This document shows positions 43,245-52,054 of a stretch of 64,000 bases of DNA, piece by piece. The notes under the pieces are model-generated. The model worked only from the letters and a program-made list of their open reading frames with translations. It was not told where the DNA came from and did not search any database. The translations under genes were made by a program, and so were the position numbers. The DNA is taken from contig CBFHZN010000004.1 in assembly GCA_965660355.1 (NCBI GenBank), positions 44,431-108,430 of the forward strand, in the 5' to 3' direction. This stretch comes from CAJXVY01 sp965660355 (GTDB lineage Bacteria > Actinomycetota > Actinomycetes > Actinomycetales > Microbacteriaceae). The first letter of the stretch is position 1. Every line of letters starts with the position of its first letter.

Positions 43245-45065
43245 ATGAGTGGAAAAATCAGACAGTCGGATGTTGAGAATCTCAAGGCGCAGGCGAACAT
43301 CGCAGATGTAATAAGTGATTATGTTGCTCTGAAACCTGCCAGTGTCGGTTCTTTGAAGGGTTTATGCCCATTCCACGATGAGAAGACCCCCTCTTTCAAT
43401 GTCCGCAATGGTCAGGGTTACTACCACTGCTTTGGTTGTGGGGCAGGTGGAGATGTTTATAAGTTCCTGCAGGAGATTGAATCCCTCTCTTTTGCAGAAT
43501 CCGTAGAGAGGGTGGCCTCCAAAGTTGGCTATTCGCTCAATTATGACGACGTTGACACAGGAGAAGTCCAGGCAAGGTCTAGAACATTCGAAGCTAACCA
43601 GTTGGCAAGTGCCTATTTCATTCAGCAGTTATCCAAGCCAGAAGCGAAAAAGGGGAGAGAAACCCTCATATCTCGCGGTTTCGATGCTGAGTCCATGGCG
43701 AGTTTCGGTGTTGGCTATGCACCCAAGGGTTGGTCTAATCTGACCGAACACCTCAAATCCAAGGGCTTTACAGAGGACGAGCTGGTGGTGGCCGGTCTGG
43801 TTTCTCGAGGAGAACGGGGAGTTTATGACCGCTTTCGGGGACGATTGGTTTGGCCAATTAGAGACGCGAATAATCAGGTGTTGGGATTTGGGGCGAGGCA
43901 CCTATACGAAGATGATCAGGGACCCAAGTATCTCAACACAGCTGAAACTCCCGTCTACCACAAATCACGAGTGCTATACGGCCTTGATCTAGCTAAAAAA
44001 GCCATAGCTAAAAAACGCCAGGTTGTTGTTGTCGAGGGGTATACCGATGTGATGGCCTGCCATTTAGCTGGAGTCGATACGGCTGTAGCTACCTGTGGAA
44101 CTGCATTTGGAGAAGAGCACATAAAAGTTTTGAACAGATTGCTAATTGGTTCAGGCGATGCACCAGCGGAGGTAATTTTTACTTTCGACCCAGACGCTGC
44201 AGGAACCAAGGCCGCACTGAAGGTTTATGGGGATAGTGAGAAATTTAACGCTTTGACCTTTGTGGCAACAGGACCGGATGGATTGGACCCTTCTGATCTT
44301 AGGCAACAGCGAGGGGATGAGGCAGTGGTTGAAATGCTGAAGCGAAAAATTCCGCTGTTTGAATTTGTTATCCGGCACCGCATTGCACAGTTTGACCTTG
44401 TTCAGCTGGAGAGTCGAATTGCGGCAGCAAGGGCAGCTGCTCCGGTGGTTGGAGAAATAACTGATCCCGCACTAAGAATGGGTTACATCAGAAAATTGGC
44501 TGATTGGGTGTCCTTGGAGGTGTCAGAGATTGAGCCAATGGTGAATCAGCAGGCAAAGGCTGGTAAAAAAGAATCGGTTCAGTCAATAAGTCTTGACAAA
44601 CCCGCAGAGTCAAAATCTGAGGATATTGACCGTATGGAAAGAGCAATAGCCGAGGTGTTGGTGCAGGTCCCAGATGCCTATACAGAACAGCAATTAGCCA
44701 GAATGACTTCGGCTGGATTTGGTTCATCGCAGATTCAGCAAATAGCAGTTGTTCTGAATGACCTGATAGCCAAAAAAGAGGCCCCTGATTGGCTAAACCA
44801 AGTTGGGAATGCTGTCAGGGAAGAAGATCAGCAACTGTTTAGGCAGTTAGCTGTCGCTCCAATGCCCGCCAAGGATGAGGCCTCCTTGAAAAAATATGCG
44901 GAGGGTGTAATTCAAAAGGCAATGATGAACGCATTGGATCGAGAAAAATCTGATTTATTGATGGCTTTAAGGCGCTTCGACCCAGAGAGTCACCAGCGTG
45001 AAATGGGCTTAATTCAGAGACATCTGCAAGATCTCGAGAAAGAGCGAAGAGAACTGCAGAACTAG
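43245..45065 (+). CDS. dnaG: DNA primase
   Basis: 606-residue primase that makes RNA primers at the replication fork. It has the zinc finger (CPFHDEKTPSFNVRNGQGYYHCFGCGAGGD, with ligands C-H-C-C in the first 65 residues), the N-terminal catalytic part (VGYAPKGWSNL, GRLVWPIRD), the Toprim domain VVVVEGYTDVMACHLAG and FDPDAAG, and a C-terminal helicase-binding region with weak conservation. ATG at 43245 is taken as start; an ATG at 43241 overlaps the dgt stop and is out of frame. Confidence 0.96.
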   Translation: MSGKIRQSDVENLKAQANIADVISDYVALKPASVGSLKGLCPFHDEKTPSFNVRNGQGYYHCFGCGAGGDVYKFLQEIESLSFAESVERVASKVGYSLNYDDVDTGEVQARSRTFEANQLASAYFIQQLSKPEAKKGRETLISRGFDAESMASFGVGYAPKGWSNLTEHLKSKGFTEDELVVAGLVSRGERGVYDRFRGRLVWPIRDANNQVLGFGARHLYEDDQGPKYLNTAETPVYHKSRVLYGLDLAKKAIAKKRQVVVVEGYTDVMACHLAGVDTAVATCGTAFGEEHIKVLNRLLIGSGDAPAEVIFTFDPDAAGTKAALKVYGDSEKFNALTFVATGPDGLDPSDLRQQRGDEAVVEMLKRKIPLFEFVIRHRIAQFDLVQLESRIAAARAAAPVVGEITDPALRMGYIRKLADWVSLEVSEIEPMVNQQAKAGKKESVQSISLDKPAESKSEDIDRMERAIAEVLVQVPDAYTEQQLARMTSAGFGSSQIQQIAVVLNDLIAKKEAPDWLNQVGNAVREEDQQLFRQLAVAPMPAKDEASLKKYAEGVIQKAMMNALDREKSDLLMALRRFDPESHQREMGLIQRHLQDLEKERRELQN

Positions 45066-45101
45066 TTCGGTGTTTTATCTGATAATGTTTTCCTGCACCA
45101 T

Positions 45102-45174
<73 letters not shown>

Positions 45175-45187
45175 CAAGAGGAGCTTA

Positions 45188-45844
45188 ATGAATCGCATTC
45201 CCGTGGTGGCCGTGTCCATCGGTATGGCTACCGGGATTTATGCAATTTCTTTTGGCGCCATTGGCGTTACTGCCGGGCTTTCTATTCTCGAAACAATGCT
45301 TCTAAGCCTGGTCATGTTTAGCGGGGCTAGCCAATTTGCTTTTGTTGGAGTAATTGCAACGGGTGGAATGGCCGCCATCCCAACTGCGATTGCTTCCGCT
45401 TGGCTACTGGGTATCAGGAATGGTTTTTATGCCCTGCGAATGGCTCCCGTTCTTGGGATGCCTGGAATAGCGAAGCTTCTATCCGCACAGCTGACAATTG
45501 ATGAATCAACTGCTGTGGCGACCGCCCAATCCACACCCTCAGATGAAAAAAGAGGTTTTTGGTGGACCGGTATCAGCGTGTTTATTTTCTGGAATCTACT
45601 CACTCTCGCGGGTGCTTTGCTGGGAGATCAAATAGGTGATCCTGCCAATTTCGGATTGGACAGCGCTGCTGCGGCAGCGTTTTTGGGACTGGTTTGGCCA
45701 AGACTCAGCAATAACCTCTATCGGCTCATCGGGCTTTCAGCGTTCATAGTAGCCATCGCCACTAGCGCCTTTGTCCCAGCCGGCATACCAGTGCTTCTGG
45801 GAGCTTTCGTGGCAGCTTTGATTCAGTATTGGGGGAGAAGATGA
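45188..45844 (+). CDS. azlC: AzlC-family branched-chain amino acid exporter subunit
   Basis: 218-residue membrane protein of the AzlC/YgaZ family, which with AzlD exports branched-chain amino acids and related compounds. Family text: AISFGAIGVTAGLSILETMLLSLVMFSGASQFAFVGVIATGG (residues 18-60) and AWLLGIRNGFYALRMAPVL. About seven membrane segments. ATG at 45188 with GAGGAG upstream, 13 bases after tRNA-Asn. It overlaps azlD by four bases. Confidence 0.93.
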   Translation: MNRIPVVAVSIGMATGIYAISFGAIGVTAGLSILETMLLSLVMFSGASQFAFVGVIATGGMAAIPTAIASAWLLGIRNGFYALRMAPVLGMPGIAKLLSAQLTIDESTAVATAQSTPSDEKRGFWWTGISVFIFWNLLTLAGALLGDQIGDPANFGLDSAAAAAFLGLVWPRLSNNLYRLIGLSAFIVAIATSAFVPAGIPVLLGAFVAALIQYWGRR

Positions 45845-46140
45845 CACTTGCAGTTATTGCCGCCTCCATAGCCGTTTTCAGCTGGAAGTTCATGGGTTAT
45901 TTAATTCCTGACAGATATGTTTCTAATCCTAAATTCAGACAACTCGCCGATGCAATCACAGTCGGTTTGTTATCCGCTCTGGTGGGTATTCAGGGTTTCA
46001 CCGCAAGCAGTGAATTCACCATTGACAGTCGTTTTCCAGCGCTAATATTGGCAGCTGTTTTGTTGTATTTGAGAATGCCATTTATCGTTGTGATTGCTTC
46101 AGCTGCGGCCTTCTCAGCTCTCATCAGGATGTTCACCTAG
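45841..46140 (+). CDS. azlD: AzlD-family branched-chain amino acid exporter subunit
   Basis: 99-residue small membrane protein with about four helices, partner of AzlC. It has YLIPDRYVSNPKF near the N-terminus and PALILAAVLLYLRMPFIVVIASAAAFSALIR near the end, as in the family. The ATG at 45841 overlaps the azlC stop (ATGA) and follows GGGGGAG, so it is preferred over the TTG at 45829. Convergent with def, overlapping its end by four bases. Confidence 0.9.
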   Translation: MTLAVIAASIAVFSWKFMGYLIPDRYVSNPKFRQLADAITVGLLSALVGIQGFTASSEFTIDSRFPALILAAVLLYLRMPFIVVIASAAAFSALIRMFT

Positions 46141-46694
46141 GGCTCAGCTATGTCCACTCCAGGCATCCAGGAACTATTTGGAGTCCACTCGCGCTGTTCA
46201 ATATCGCTAAGTGCCATCTCCTTTTCACTGTTTGCTAGTCGGTCAACATATAAAACGCCCTGCAGGTGATCAAACTCATGTTGAAAGATCCTCGCTAACC
46301 AACCCTTGGCAACTTCTGTGTATTTATTCTGATTTAAATCAAATGCGGTCAGTCTTGCCAGAGGTTGTCGCTCGAGGGGGTATCTAAGTCCAGGAACACT
46401 CAGGCAACCCTCCATATGTTCATCTGGGTCAAATTTTTGACTCCCGAATAATTCCAGTTCGGGATTGATTGCAACACCTCTGTGGTGGGTCTCATCATCA
46501 TCAATCCAGTCATACACAAACACTGCCAAATCCACACCAACCTGCGGGGCCGCAAGCCCAACACCGGGTGCTTTGTGCATTGTTTCAAACATGTCTTCAA
46601 CCAAGGTGGTTAGGTTCTCATCAAAATTAACAACTGGTTTGGCTTTTTTGTGCAGCACCTCCGTGCCAGTTATTTGGATTGGTCTAATAGGCAT
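46137..46694 (-). CDS. def: Peptide deformylase
   Basis: 185-residue metalloenzyme that removes the formyl group from nascent proteins. The three family motifs are present: GVGLAAPQVG (near 45), EGCLSVPG (Cys ligand) and HEFDHLQG (H-E-x-x-D-H). The C-terminus is slightly longer than in E. coli. The gene is monocistronic on the minus strand, convergent with azlD. Confidence 0.96.
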   Translation of the reverse strand: MPIRPIQITGTEVLHKKAKPVVNFDENLTTLVEDMFETMHKAPGVGLAAPQVGVDLAVFVYDWIDDDETHHRGVAINPELELFGSQKFDPDEHMEGCLSVPGLRYPLERQPLARLTAFDLNQNKYTEVAKGWLARIFQHEFDHLQGVLYVDRLANSEKEMALSDIEQREWTPNSSWMPGVDIAEP

Positions 46695-46759
46695 ATAACA
46701 ATGCTATTGGTTCATTCTCAGCATTCACTCAGTAGGCTTAAGAAGTTCAAAAAATAGGA

Positions 46760-47644
46760 GTGAACTTGCTTCCTGCCGAAGTGCTAAGGGCAATTGCCAT
46801 AATGCTTGCGTTGCTGGCAGCTGTTGGGTTGGCACTTGGCGCGCAATTCCAAAATGACAGTGTTCACCAGCGGGTGAGCGGAACGGGTTTGAACCGTTTG
46901 GGCGTGAAGCAGGTACTAGGTCTTCTAAAACGCCCTCGGTGGCTTGTGGGAACAGCTTTTTTGATGCTGGGTGTTGTTCTGCAGTTAGCGGCATTGACGC
47001 TTGCACCGTTGATAGTGGTGCAACCGATCGGTGCAGTTGCATTGATTATCACTAGCCTTCTGAATGCCAAAATCTACGGAGTCAGGCTGGGGCCAAGAAC
47101 CTTTTTCGCCATCGCACTAACCCTTGCCGGCATATCAAGTTTTGTAGTTGCCGCTGCAGGAGTTGCCAATGAGGCGGACATGAGCGATGAGAAGTTATTG
47201 CAGGTCTTAGGTGTTTTGGCTTTGATGTTGATTTTGTTTGGTTTTCTTATGGCAACCCTCGGAGGCAACGCAAAAGCATTGAACTATGTTTTCGGGGCAG
47301 GGGTTTTATACGGTTTCGTTGCAACGCTGGCGAAAGTGATTATTCAGCGATTAATTCAGGGCGATTTTGACAATCTGACACTTTCTGCCGCAATCGCTTT
47401 GGTCGCAGCGATCTTAGGCGGATGGTTTGTGCAAAACGCCTATGCCACCGGTCCACCTGATTTGGTAATTGCAGGTCTTACGGTCATTGATCCGATGGTG
47501 GCGGTTGGCATCGGAATCGTTATTTTGGGTGAAGCTTCGGAGGCAAGTTTTGATGTGATCATGACTTTTATCGGAAGTGGATTGATAGCAGTCCTAGGAG
47601 TGTATCTCCTGGAAAAAGTACATCCCCAAAGCAATGAGAATTAG
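46760..47644 (+). CDS. DMT-superfamily membrane protein (NIPA/EamA-like)
   Basis: 294-residue membrane protein with nine to ten hydrophobic segments. The opening MLALLAAVGLALGAQFQNDSVHQRV and the VVQPIGAVALIITSLLNAK stretch match an actinobacterial drug/metabolite-transporter family resembling NIPA. Substrate unknown; magnesium is a family-level possibility only. GTG start at 46760 with AGGA close by. A GT4 glycosyltransferase follows 11 bases later. Confidence 0.78.
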   Translation: MNLLPAEVLRAIAIMLALLAAVGLALGAQFQNDSVHQRVSGTGLNRLGVKQVLGLLKRPRWLVGTAFLMLGVVLQLAALTLAPLIVVQPIGAVALIITSLLNAKIYGVRLGPRTFFAIALTLAGISSFVVAAAGVANEADMSDEKLLQVLGVLALMLILFGFLMATLGGNAKALNYVFGAGVLYGFVATLAKVIIQRLIQGDFDNLTLSAAIALVAAILGGWFVQNAYATGPPDLVIAGLTVIDPMVAVGIGIVILGEASEASFDVIMTFIGSGLIAVLGVYLLEKVHPQSNEN

Positions 47645-47655
47645 ACTGAAACCAA

Positions 47656-49080
47656 ATGGAGAACAAACTTAGAGTTCTACTCGCCTGCGACACATTCGGG
47701 CCGGACGTCAACGGCGCAGCAAGATTTGCAGAGCGACTGGCTGCCGGTCTTGCCAGGCGAGGCCATGATTTGCACATTATCGCTCCGGAAGTAAAAGGGC
47801 TAAGCGGAACTAATAAGGAAATTCATGATGGTGCTGAGCTAACTGTTCACAGATTTCCATCCATTCAGATGCGCAAAGAGCTTTCCGTGCGGATGATGAA
47901 GCCTGTTGGGCTAAAGGGCAAGCTCGGCAGATTATTGGATGAATTAGAACCAGATGCGGTGCACATCCAATCTCATTTAATGGTTGGAAGGTTATTAGTC
48001 GGCGAGAGTAAAAAACGCGGCATTATGACAATCGCAACCAATCACACAATGCCTGAAAATCTAATTCGCTACTCAGTTCGATTGCCAGAGATTCTAGAGC
48101 GACCACTAATGAAATTTGGGTGGTGGGACACAGGGCGAGTCCTGAAAAAGATGGACAAGGTAACAACCCCTACCCGAAGGGCCGCGGACATACTCGAACG
48201 GGAGAGTGGCATAACTGATGTGTTGGCGATTAGTTGCGGCATCGATGCATCCAGGTTTATCAATAAAACCCTCACCTCAAACACAGAGCCAAGGGTTTTG
48301 TTTGTGGGACGTTTAGATTACGAAAAGCGCCTGGATATTCTGCTTCGAGCAATTCAGCAAGTCTCTGCCGAGGTTGATGTTCAGCTGGACATCGTTGGCA
48401 ATGGTGGCGAGCGAGATAACCTAATAAATCTCTCTAAAGATTTACAAATTGAAGACAGGGTGAACTTCTTGGGCTTCGTTTCAGAAGAAGAGTTGCCAAA
48501 GACTTATGAGAGGTGCACAGTTTTCGCCATGCCCAGCATTGCCGAGTTGCAGTCAATTGCAACTATGGAGGCTATGGCAAGTGGTCGACCGGTGATTGCA
48601 GCTAATGCGATGGCGCTTCCTCACCTTGTTCACTCGGGAGACAATGGCTATCTCTATCAACCAGAGGATGTCAGTGAATTAGCTGGCAGGCTTCTAGAGG
48701 TTTTGACAGCTGATGAGCAAGAGCTTGAGCGGCTCAGTGAAAACTCGTTGCACCTGATTCAGGCACATGACATCACCAACACCCTGAACATCTTTGAAAA
48801 CCTTTATCAGGGAATCGGTGAGTTCTCCCCAACAACTGAGGACAACCTAGAGGGATATTCGCAGCCAATTGGAAGACTTAGTGAGTCTCTTAGGGATCGC
48901 GTGGACTCGTTTAGAGAGTCTGCATCTGAACTTCGTGGAAGGATGGATGGTATCCGTTATGGTCTTCGAGAGCGATTTAGTGAGGCCAGGGAAGACATCA
49001 AAGAGCAGTTTGATGGTGTCAAAGAAGATTTCAACAAGGCCAGAGAGCGATTCAGTCGTTCAAGTGATAAAGATGATTAG
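47656..49080 (+). CDS. GT4-family glycosyltransferase with C-terminal helical tail
   Basis: 474-residue protein with a GT-B fold glycosyltransferase (residues 1-385) similar to phosphatidylinositol or diacylglycerol mannosyl/glucosyltransferases. It has GPDVNGAARFAERLAAGLARRGH at the N-terminus, LFVGRLDYEKRLDILLRA, FVSEEELPKTYERC and the E-x7-E motif in SIAELQSIATMEAMASGRPVIA. The last 75 residues are highly charged with repeated helices, possibly a coiled coil or membrane-peripheral tail. Donor and acceptor cannot be told from sequence; a lipid acceptor is likely. Convergent with doxX. Confidence 0.85.
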   Translation: MENKLRVLLACDTFGPDVNGAARFAERLAAGLARRGHDLHIIAPEVKGLSGTNKEIHDGAELTVHRFPSIQMRKELSVRMMKPVGLKGKLGRLLDELEPDAVHIQSHLMVGRLLVGESKKRGIMTIATNHTMPENLIRYSVRLPEILERPLMKFGWWDTGRVLKKMDKVTTPTRRAADILERESGITDVLAISCGIDASRFINKTLTSNTEPRVLFVGRLDYEKRLDILLRAIQQVSAEVDVQLDIVGNGGERDNLINLSKDLQIEDRVNFLGFVSEEELPKTYERCTVFAMPSIAELQSIATMEAMASGRPVIAANAMALPHLVHSGDNGYLYQPEDVSELAGRLLEVLTADEQELERLSENSLHLIQAHDITNTLNIFENLYQGIGEFSPTTEDNLEGYSQPIGRLSESLRDRVDSFRESASELRGRMDGIRYGLRERFSEAREDIKEQFDGVKEDFNKARERFSRSSDKDD

Positions 49081-49484
49081 CTCTTTGTTCTACCCCTGAA
49101 AAGGCTCAAAGCTGCTGTAGACCAAAGAGCCCAAAGCACCAACAAAGGCTGGAAAAACAAGCGCGTCAATCTTGCTTGGTCACTATCCAAGCCAAATGCG
49201 TCAATCCCGTTGACATACTGAGAGATATTGCCTGGGAAGATTGCGATGAAAAATATCGCAGTCAGCATGCCAACTTGGCGTTTGTATTTAGAAAGCACCA
49301 CTAAACCCAATCCCAGGGATAGTTCCACAACTCCGGAGGCGATCACAACGAAATCTGGATCAAGCGGCAACCAGGTTGGCACCTGGGCTTGGAATTCCTC
49401 ACGAGAGAAGCTCAGGTGGCCAACACCTGCATAAATCAGGGCTAGGCCAAGCCCGATTCTGGAGATCAATTTAGCGCTGTTCAT
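49077..49484 (-). CDS. DoxX-family membrane protein
   Basis: 135-residue membrane protein with four helices, starting NSAKLISRIGLGLALIYAGVGHLSF. It has FVVIASGVVELSLGLGLVVL and a Pro/Asn-containing loop (IAIFPGNISQYVNG), as in DoxX/MauE-like proteins. DoxX proteins are linked to redox stress handling in mycobacteria. The ATG at 49484 is preferred; an upstream GTG at 49514 would add ten residues. Its end overlaps the GT4 stop by four bases. Confidence 0.82.
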   Translation of the reverse strand: MNSAKLISRIGLGLALIYAGVGHLSFSREEFQAQVPTWLPLDPDFVVIASGVVELSLGLGLVVLSKYKRQVGMLTAIFFIAIFPGNISQYVNGIDAFGLDSDQARLTRLFFQPLLVLWALWSTAALSLFRGRTKS

Positions 49485-49557
49485 GAATGAGAGCCTAATC
49501 CCTTTGGGAATCACATGAGGCTGGTTGAAGGGCTGTAAACTGTCCTGGTGGCCTCTG

Positions 49558-49631
49558 GGGGCGGTAGCTCAGCTGGTTAGAGCAACGGACTCATAATCCG
49601 TCGGTCACGGGTTCAAGTCCCGTCCGCCCCA
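49558..49631 (+). tRNA. tRNA with CAT anticodon, probably elongator tRNA-Met
   Basis: A 74-nt cloverleaf. Acceptor arms GGGGCGG and CCGCCCC pair perfectly, discriminator A. The anticodon stem ACGGA/TCCGT encloses CTCATAA, anticodon CAT. It lacks the three G-C pairs of an initiator tRNA anticodon stem, so it is elongator Met, though an Ile tRNA with modified C34 cannot be ruled out. CCA is not encoded. Its 3' half is duplicated at 50871. Confidence 0.93.
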
Positions 49632-49634
49632 CTG
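49586..49634 (+). repeat. Direct repeat, left copy (in tRNA-Met 3' half)
   Basis: The first 37 bases (49586-49622), from the anticodon stem through the T arm, are identical to 50871-50907. The next 12 bases match the right copy at nine positions. The layout resembles an attachment-site duplication left by integration into a tRNA gene. Confidence 0.85.
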
Positions 49635-49788
49635 TTGTACACCTTCGACCATTGGCTTAATTGAACACTTCGGTTGCGGATTTCTAAAGCGATGGCGGTA
49701 AGTTTCCGTTTGCCTTCTGGTCTTTCATGCAGATGTATGCAGAGTTGCAAAGGGGAATTCAAATTCAGAGGCTAAGGTTTCATCTTTC

Positions 49789-50856
49789 ATGCGCTCCCTA
49801 TCGATAGTTTTTTCAACACTGCTTCTGGTTGGCTGTGCGCAGGCTTCGGAGCCACAAATGGTTCCCGAGGAAGCAGGCTCTCAATTGCAAGCTCCACCTA
49901 AACCGATGGTTGAACCTAGAGATGAACCTGAGCAAATAGCTGAAGAGCAAACTAAAGAAATTGACGATCAGCCTGAGCCCTCTAACCAGCCCCCTTTGGA
50001 TGAGGAGTCAGAGCCGTCAGTAACTAGCCCCATCACAGAGACCGAAGTGATTCGGGGTCTCATTGATGTGGGTTTTGTACATGGTGGTGAAACCAGAGAT
50101 TCATTGCTCTATGTCCCGGATTCATACAACCCATCCGTGGGAGCTCCGCTGATGCTCAGTTTTCACGGTTTCGGACTGGACTCACAAAGCCAACTGAAGC
50201 AGGCGGACATGAGGTCATTAGCCGATCGGGACGGCTTCCTTTTGGCCTATCCTCAAGGTACTCTTCTGGGAAGGTTTCCACATTGGAACGCTTTACCTAA
50301 CTCTCCCGAGAACAAGACAGCCGTGGACGACTTAGGTTTTGTCAGGGAACTCATCTCACAGATCGAGAGTGACTACCCAATAAATCGCGAAAGGATATAT
50401 GCATCTGGCTTCTCCAACGGCGGAATGATGGCCTACGCCTTGGCTTGCTATGAAAAAGACCTGGTAGCAGCTGTTGCAGTTGTTTCAGGTCAACTACTGG
50501 ACAACGGTGAAACTTGTTCACCAGAATCTCCCATCGGAGTAATCATGCTTCACGGAACCGATGACCGGGTAATCCCTTACGAGGGGGGTTTTGGGCAGCT
50601 ATCAGCGCAGGAAGGCGTTGATTTTTGGGTAGAACACAATGAGACAAACACCTCACCAGAGATCGATACTTTTACCGATGGGGATATGACAATTGAACGA
50701 TATGTTTATGATCAGGGAAACAACGGTGTGGTGGTAGAACACTATAAATACCTAGAGGGTCAACACGTTTGGTTCAACCAAGGTGTTGATGGCTCAAATG
50801 CGACTGAACTTGTTTGGGACTTTGTTTCTAATTACGACGTAAGTGGTATTCGCTAA
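49789..50856 (+). CDS. Secreted lipoprotein esterase (PHB depolymerase / LpqC-like)
   Basis: 355-residue exported lipoprotein. The signal peptide is RSLSIVFSTLLLVGCAQA, with lipobox LVGC and the acylated Cys near residue 16. A Pro/Glu-rich linker (about 20-85) follows, then an alpha/beta-hydrolase of the polyhydroxybutyrate depolymerase/feruloyl esterase type. The nucleophile elbow GFSNGGMM lies near 206, the acid is in GTDDRVIPYEGG and the His is in EGQHVWF. PHB depolymerase family proteins include LpqC of mycobacteria. It sits alone between the two copies of the tRNA repeat; the substrate is unknown. Confidence 0.85.
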   Translation: MRSLSIVFSTLLLVGCAQASEPQMVPEEAGSQLQAPPKPMVEPRDEPEQIAEEQTKEIDDQPEPSNQPPLDEESEPSVTSPITETEVIRGLIDVGFVHGGETRDSLLYVPDSYNPSVGAPLMLSFHGFGLDSQSQLKQADMRSLADRDGFLLAYPQGTLLGRFPHWNALPNSPENKTAVDDLGFVRELISQIESDYPINRERIYASGFSNGGMMAYALACYEKDLVAAVAVVSGQLLDNGETCSPESPIGVIMLHGTDDRVIPYEGGFGQLSAQEGVDFWVEHNETNTSPEIDTFTDGDMTIERYVYDQGNNGVVVEHYKYLEGQHVWFNQGVDGSNATELVWDFVSNYDVSGIR

Positions 50857-50870
50857 CACGGTTTGATTGC

Positions 50871-50919
50871 CGGACTCATAATCCGTCGGTCACGGGTTCA
50901 AGTCCCGCACGTCCCACTG
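50871..50919 (+). pseudogene. Truncated tRNA-Met 3' half (displaced copy)
   Basis: 37 bases are identical to 49586-49622 of the tRNA, followed by acceptor-like CACGTCCCACTG that differs from the intact gene at three positions. There is no matching 5' half upstream (the preceding bases belong to the esterase end), so it cannot form a tRNA. It has the expected form of an attachment-site copy. Confidence 0.8.
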
Positions 50920-50948
50920 GCTTTTGCAATCAAAAAACCCTTGACGGT

Positions 50949-50954
50949 TAGACT
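50949..50954 (+). promoter_or_regulatory. Possible -10 element of a leaderless cation exchanger promoter
   Basis: TAGACT fits the TANNNT -10 pattern and ends five bases before the ATG at 50960, with no ribosome-binding site in between. TTGCAA at 50924-50929, 19 bases upstream, is a weak -35 candidate. The layout suggests transcription starting at the start codon. Confidence 0.35.
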
Positions 50955-50959
50955 GAGAC

Positions 50960-52042
50960 ATGATCTTTCAGCTAATTGGGAGAGCCTTGCAAGTGCTCGG
51001 ACCAGTTTTGGCGGTCGTAATTCTCATTTTTTTCTGGGGTTCCGAGCTCAGCCTTGTCGAAGTAGTTGTTGTTTCGATTGTGCTTTTGGGCGGGGTTGCA
51101 TCTGCTGTCGGACACGTAGACACCATTGCCGCTTTTGTTGGTCGAGTCCCAGGAGCAATTATTTTGGCTCTAGCGGTAACAATAATTGAAGTCACTTTAA
51201 TCGTTGGCATATTGCTTGCTTCTGGCGAATCTGCGGCTGGTCTCGGGAGAGACACTGTTTTCGCTGCTGTGATGATTACCACAAATGGAATCATCGGCAT
51301 TTCAGTCGTTGCCGCGACACTGCGATCCCCAACCTCTTCTTTCAATTCAGAGGGTAGTGGGGCGGCTTTGGGGGCGATTGCTGTTGTCTCGACCCTAGCC
51401 CTTGTTTTGCCCACATTTACAACCGGTAGTGTCGGCCCAACCTTCACCGATCCTCAGTTGGTCTTCGTTGCAATTTCTGCGCTTGCTGTCTACAGCCTGT
51501 TCATATGGGTGCTAACGCTTCGAAATAAAGAACACTTCGAGGATCCAGACGCCCCAACCCAAAAACCTCTGAAGGAAAAACCGTCAAGAGCTACATTCTT
51601 GACGAGCCTGATTCTGCTCGTGTTGTCTTTGGTGATAATTGTTGCGCTCTCACAGCTACTTTCTCCTTCGGTGGAAACAGCAGTTGTCGACGCTGGTCTC
51701 CCGCTAACTTTTGTCGCAGTAGCAATTGCACTTGTAATTTTGCTTCCGGAGGCTGCGTCTGCATTCAGATACGCCCGAAGAGGTCAATTGCAGTCAAGTT
51801 TCAACATCGGATATGGGTCAGCATTGGCAAGCATTGGACTCACAATTCCAACACTCGCGGTGGTTTCGCTGTTGATTGGCTATGACTTGGAGTTTGGACT
51901 GAAAACAACGGATATTGTCCTGTTGCTGCTCACTCTTATTGTCAGTGCGGTCACGGTCGCATCGCACCGGGTGACGCTTTTCCAGGGTGGATTGCACCTG
52001 GTTATTTTCGGCGCCTTCATATTTCTTTCTCTCAGCCCCTAG
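50960..52042 (+). CDS. Ca2+/H+ antiporter (ChaA-type cation exchanger)
   Basis: 360-residue membrane protein with about eleven helices in two related halves. The first acidic motif lies in LALAVTIIEVTLIVGILLASG (near 75), and the second in VILLPEAASAFRYARRGQLQSSFNIGYGSALASIGLTIP (about 255-295). These are the alpha repeats of the CaCA superfamily, closest to ChaA. The substrate is Ca2+ or Na+, not resolvable here. It starts 40 bases after the displaced tRNA half and converges on the homocysteine methyltransferase gene. Confidence 0.88.
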   Translation: MIFQLIGRALQVLGPVLAVVILIFFWGSELSLVEVVVVSIVLLGGVASAVGHVDTIAAFVGRVPGAIILALAVTIIEVTLIVGILLASGESAAGLGRDTVFAAVMITTNGIIGISVVAATLRSPTSSFNSEGSGAALGAIAVVSTLALVLPTFTTGSVGPTFTDPQLVFVAISALAVYSLFIWVLTLRNKEHFEDPDAPTQKPLKEKPSRATFLTSLILLVLSLVIIVALSQLLSPSVETAVVDAGLPLTFVAVAIALVILLPEAASAFRYARRGQLQSSFNIGYGSALASIGLTIPTLAVVSLLIGYDLEFGLKTTDIVLLLLTLIVSAVTVASHRVTLFQGGLHLVIFGAFIFLSLSP

Positions 52043-52054
52043 GTTGGAAGCAGG

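Larger units (their letters stand above)
49586..50919 (+). mobile_element. Putative remnant of a tRNA-targeted integration, carrying one gene
   Basis: About 1.3 kb bounded by the duplicated tRNA 3' half. It contains a secreted esterase gene and about 155 bases of non-coding DNA upstream. No integrase is present, so it could be a decayed or excised island, or a simple local duplication. The mobile-element reading is an inference from the flanking repeats. Confidence 0.4.

Noticed and set aside
50863..51189. A 108-codon frame running from the tRNA fragment into the cation exchanger gene
   Set aside because: It is the out-of-frame reading of the antiporter gene and has no features of its own.
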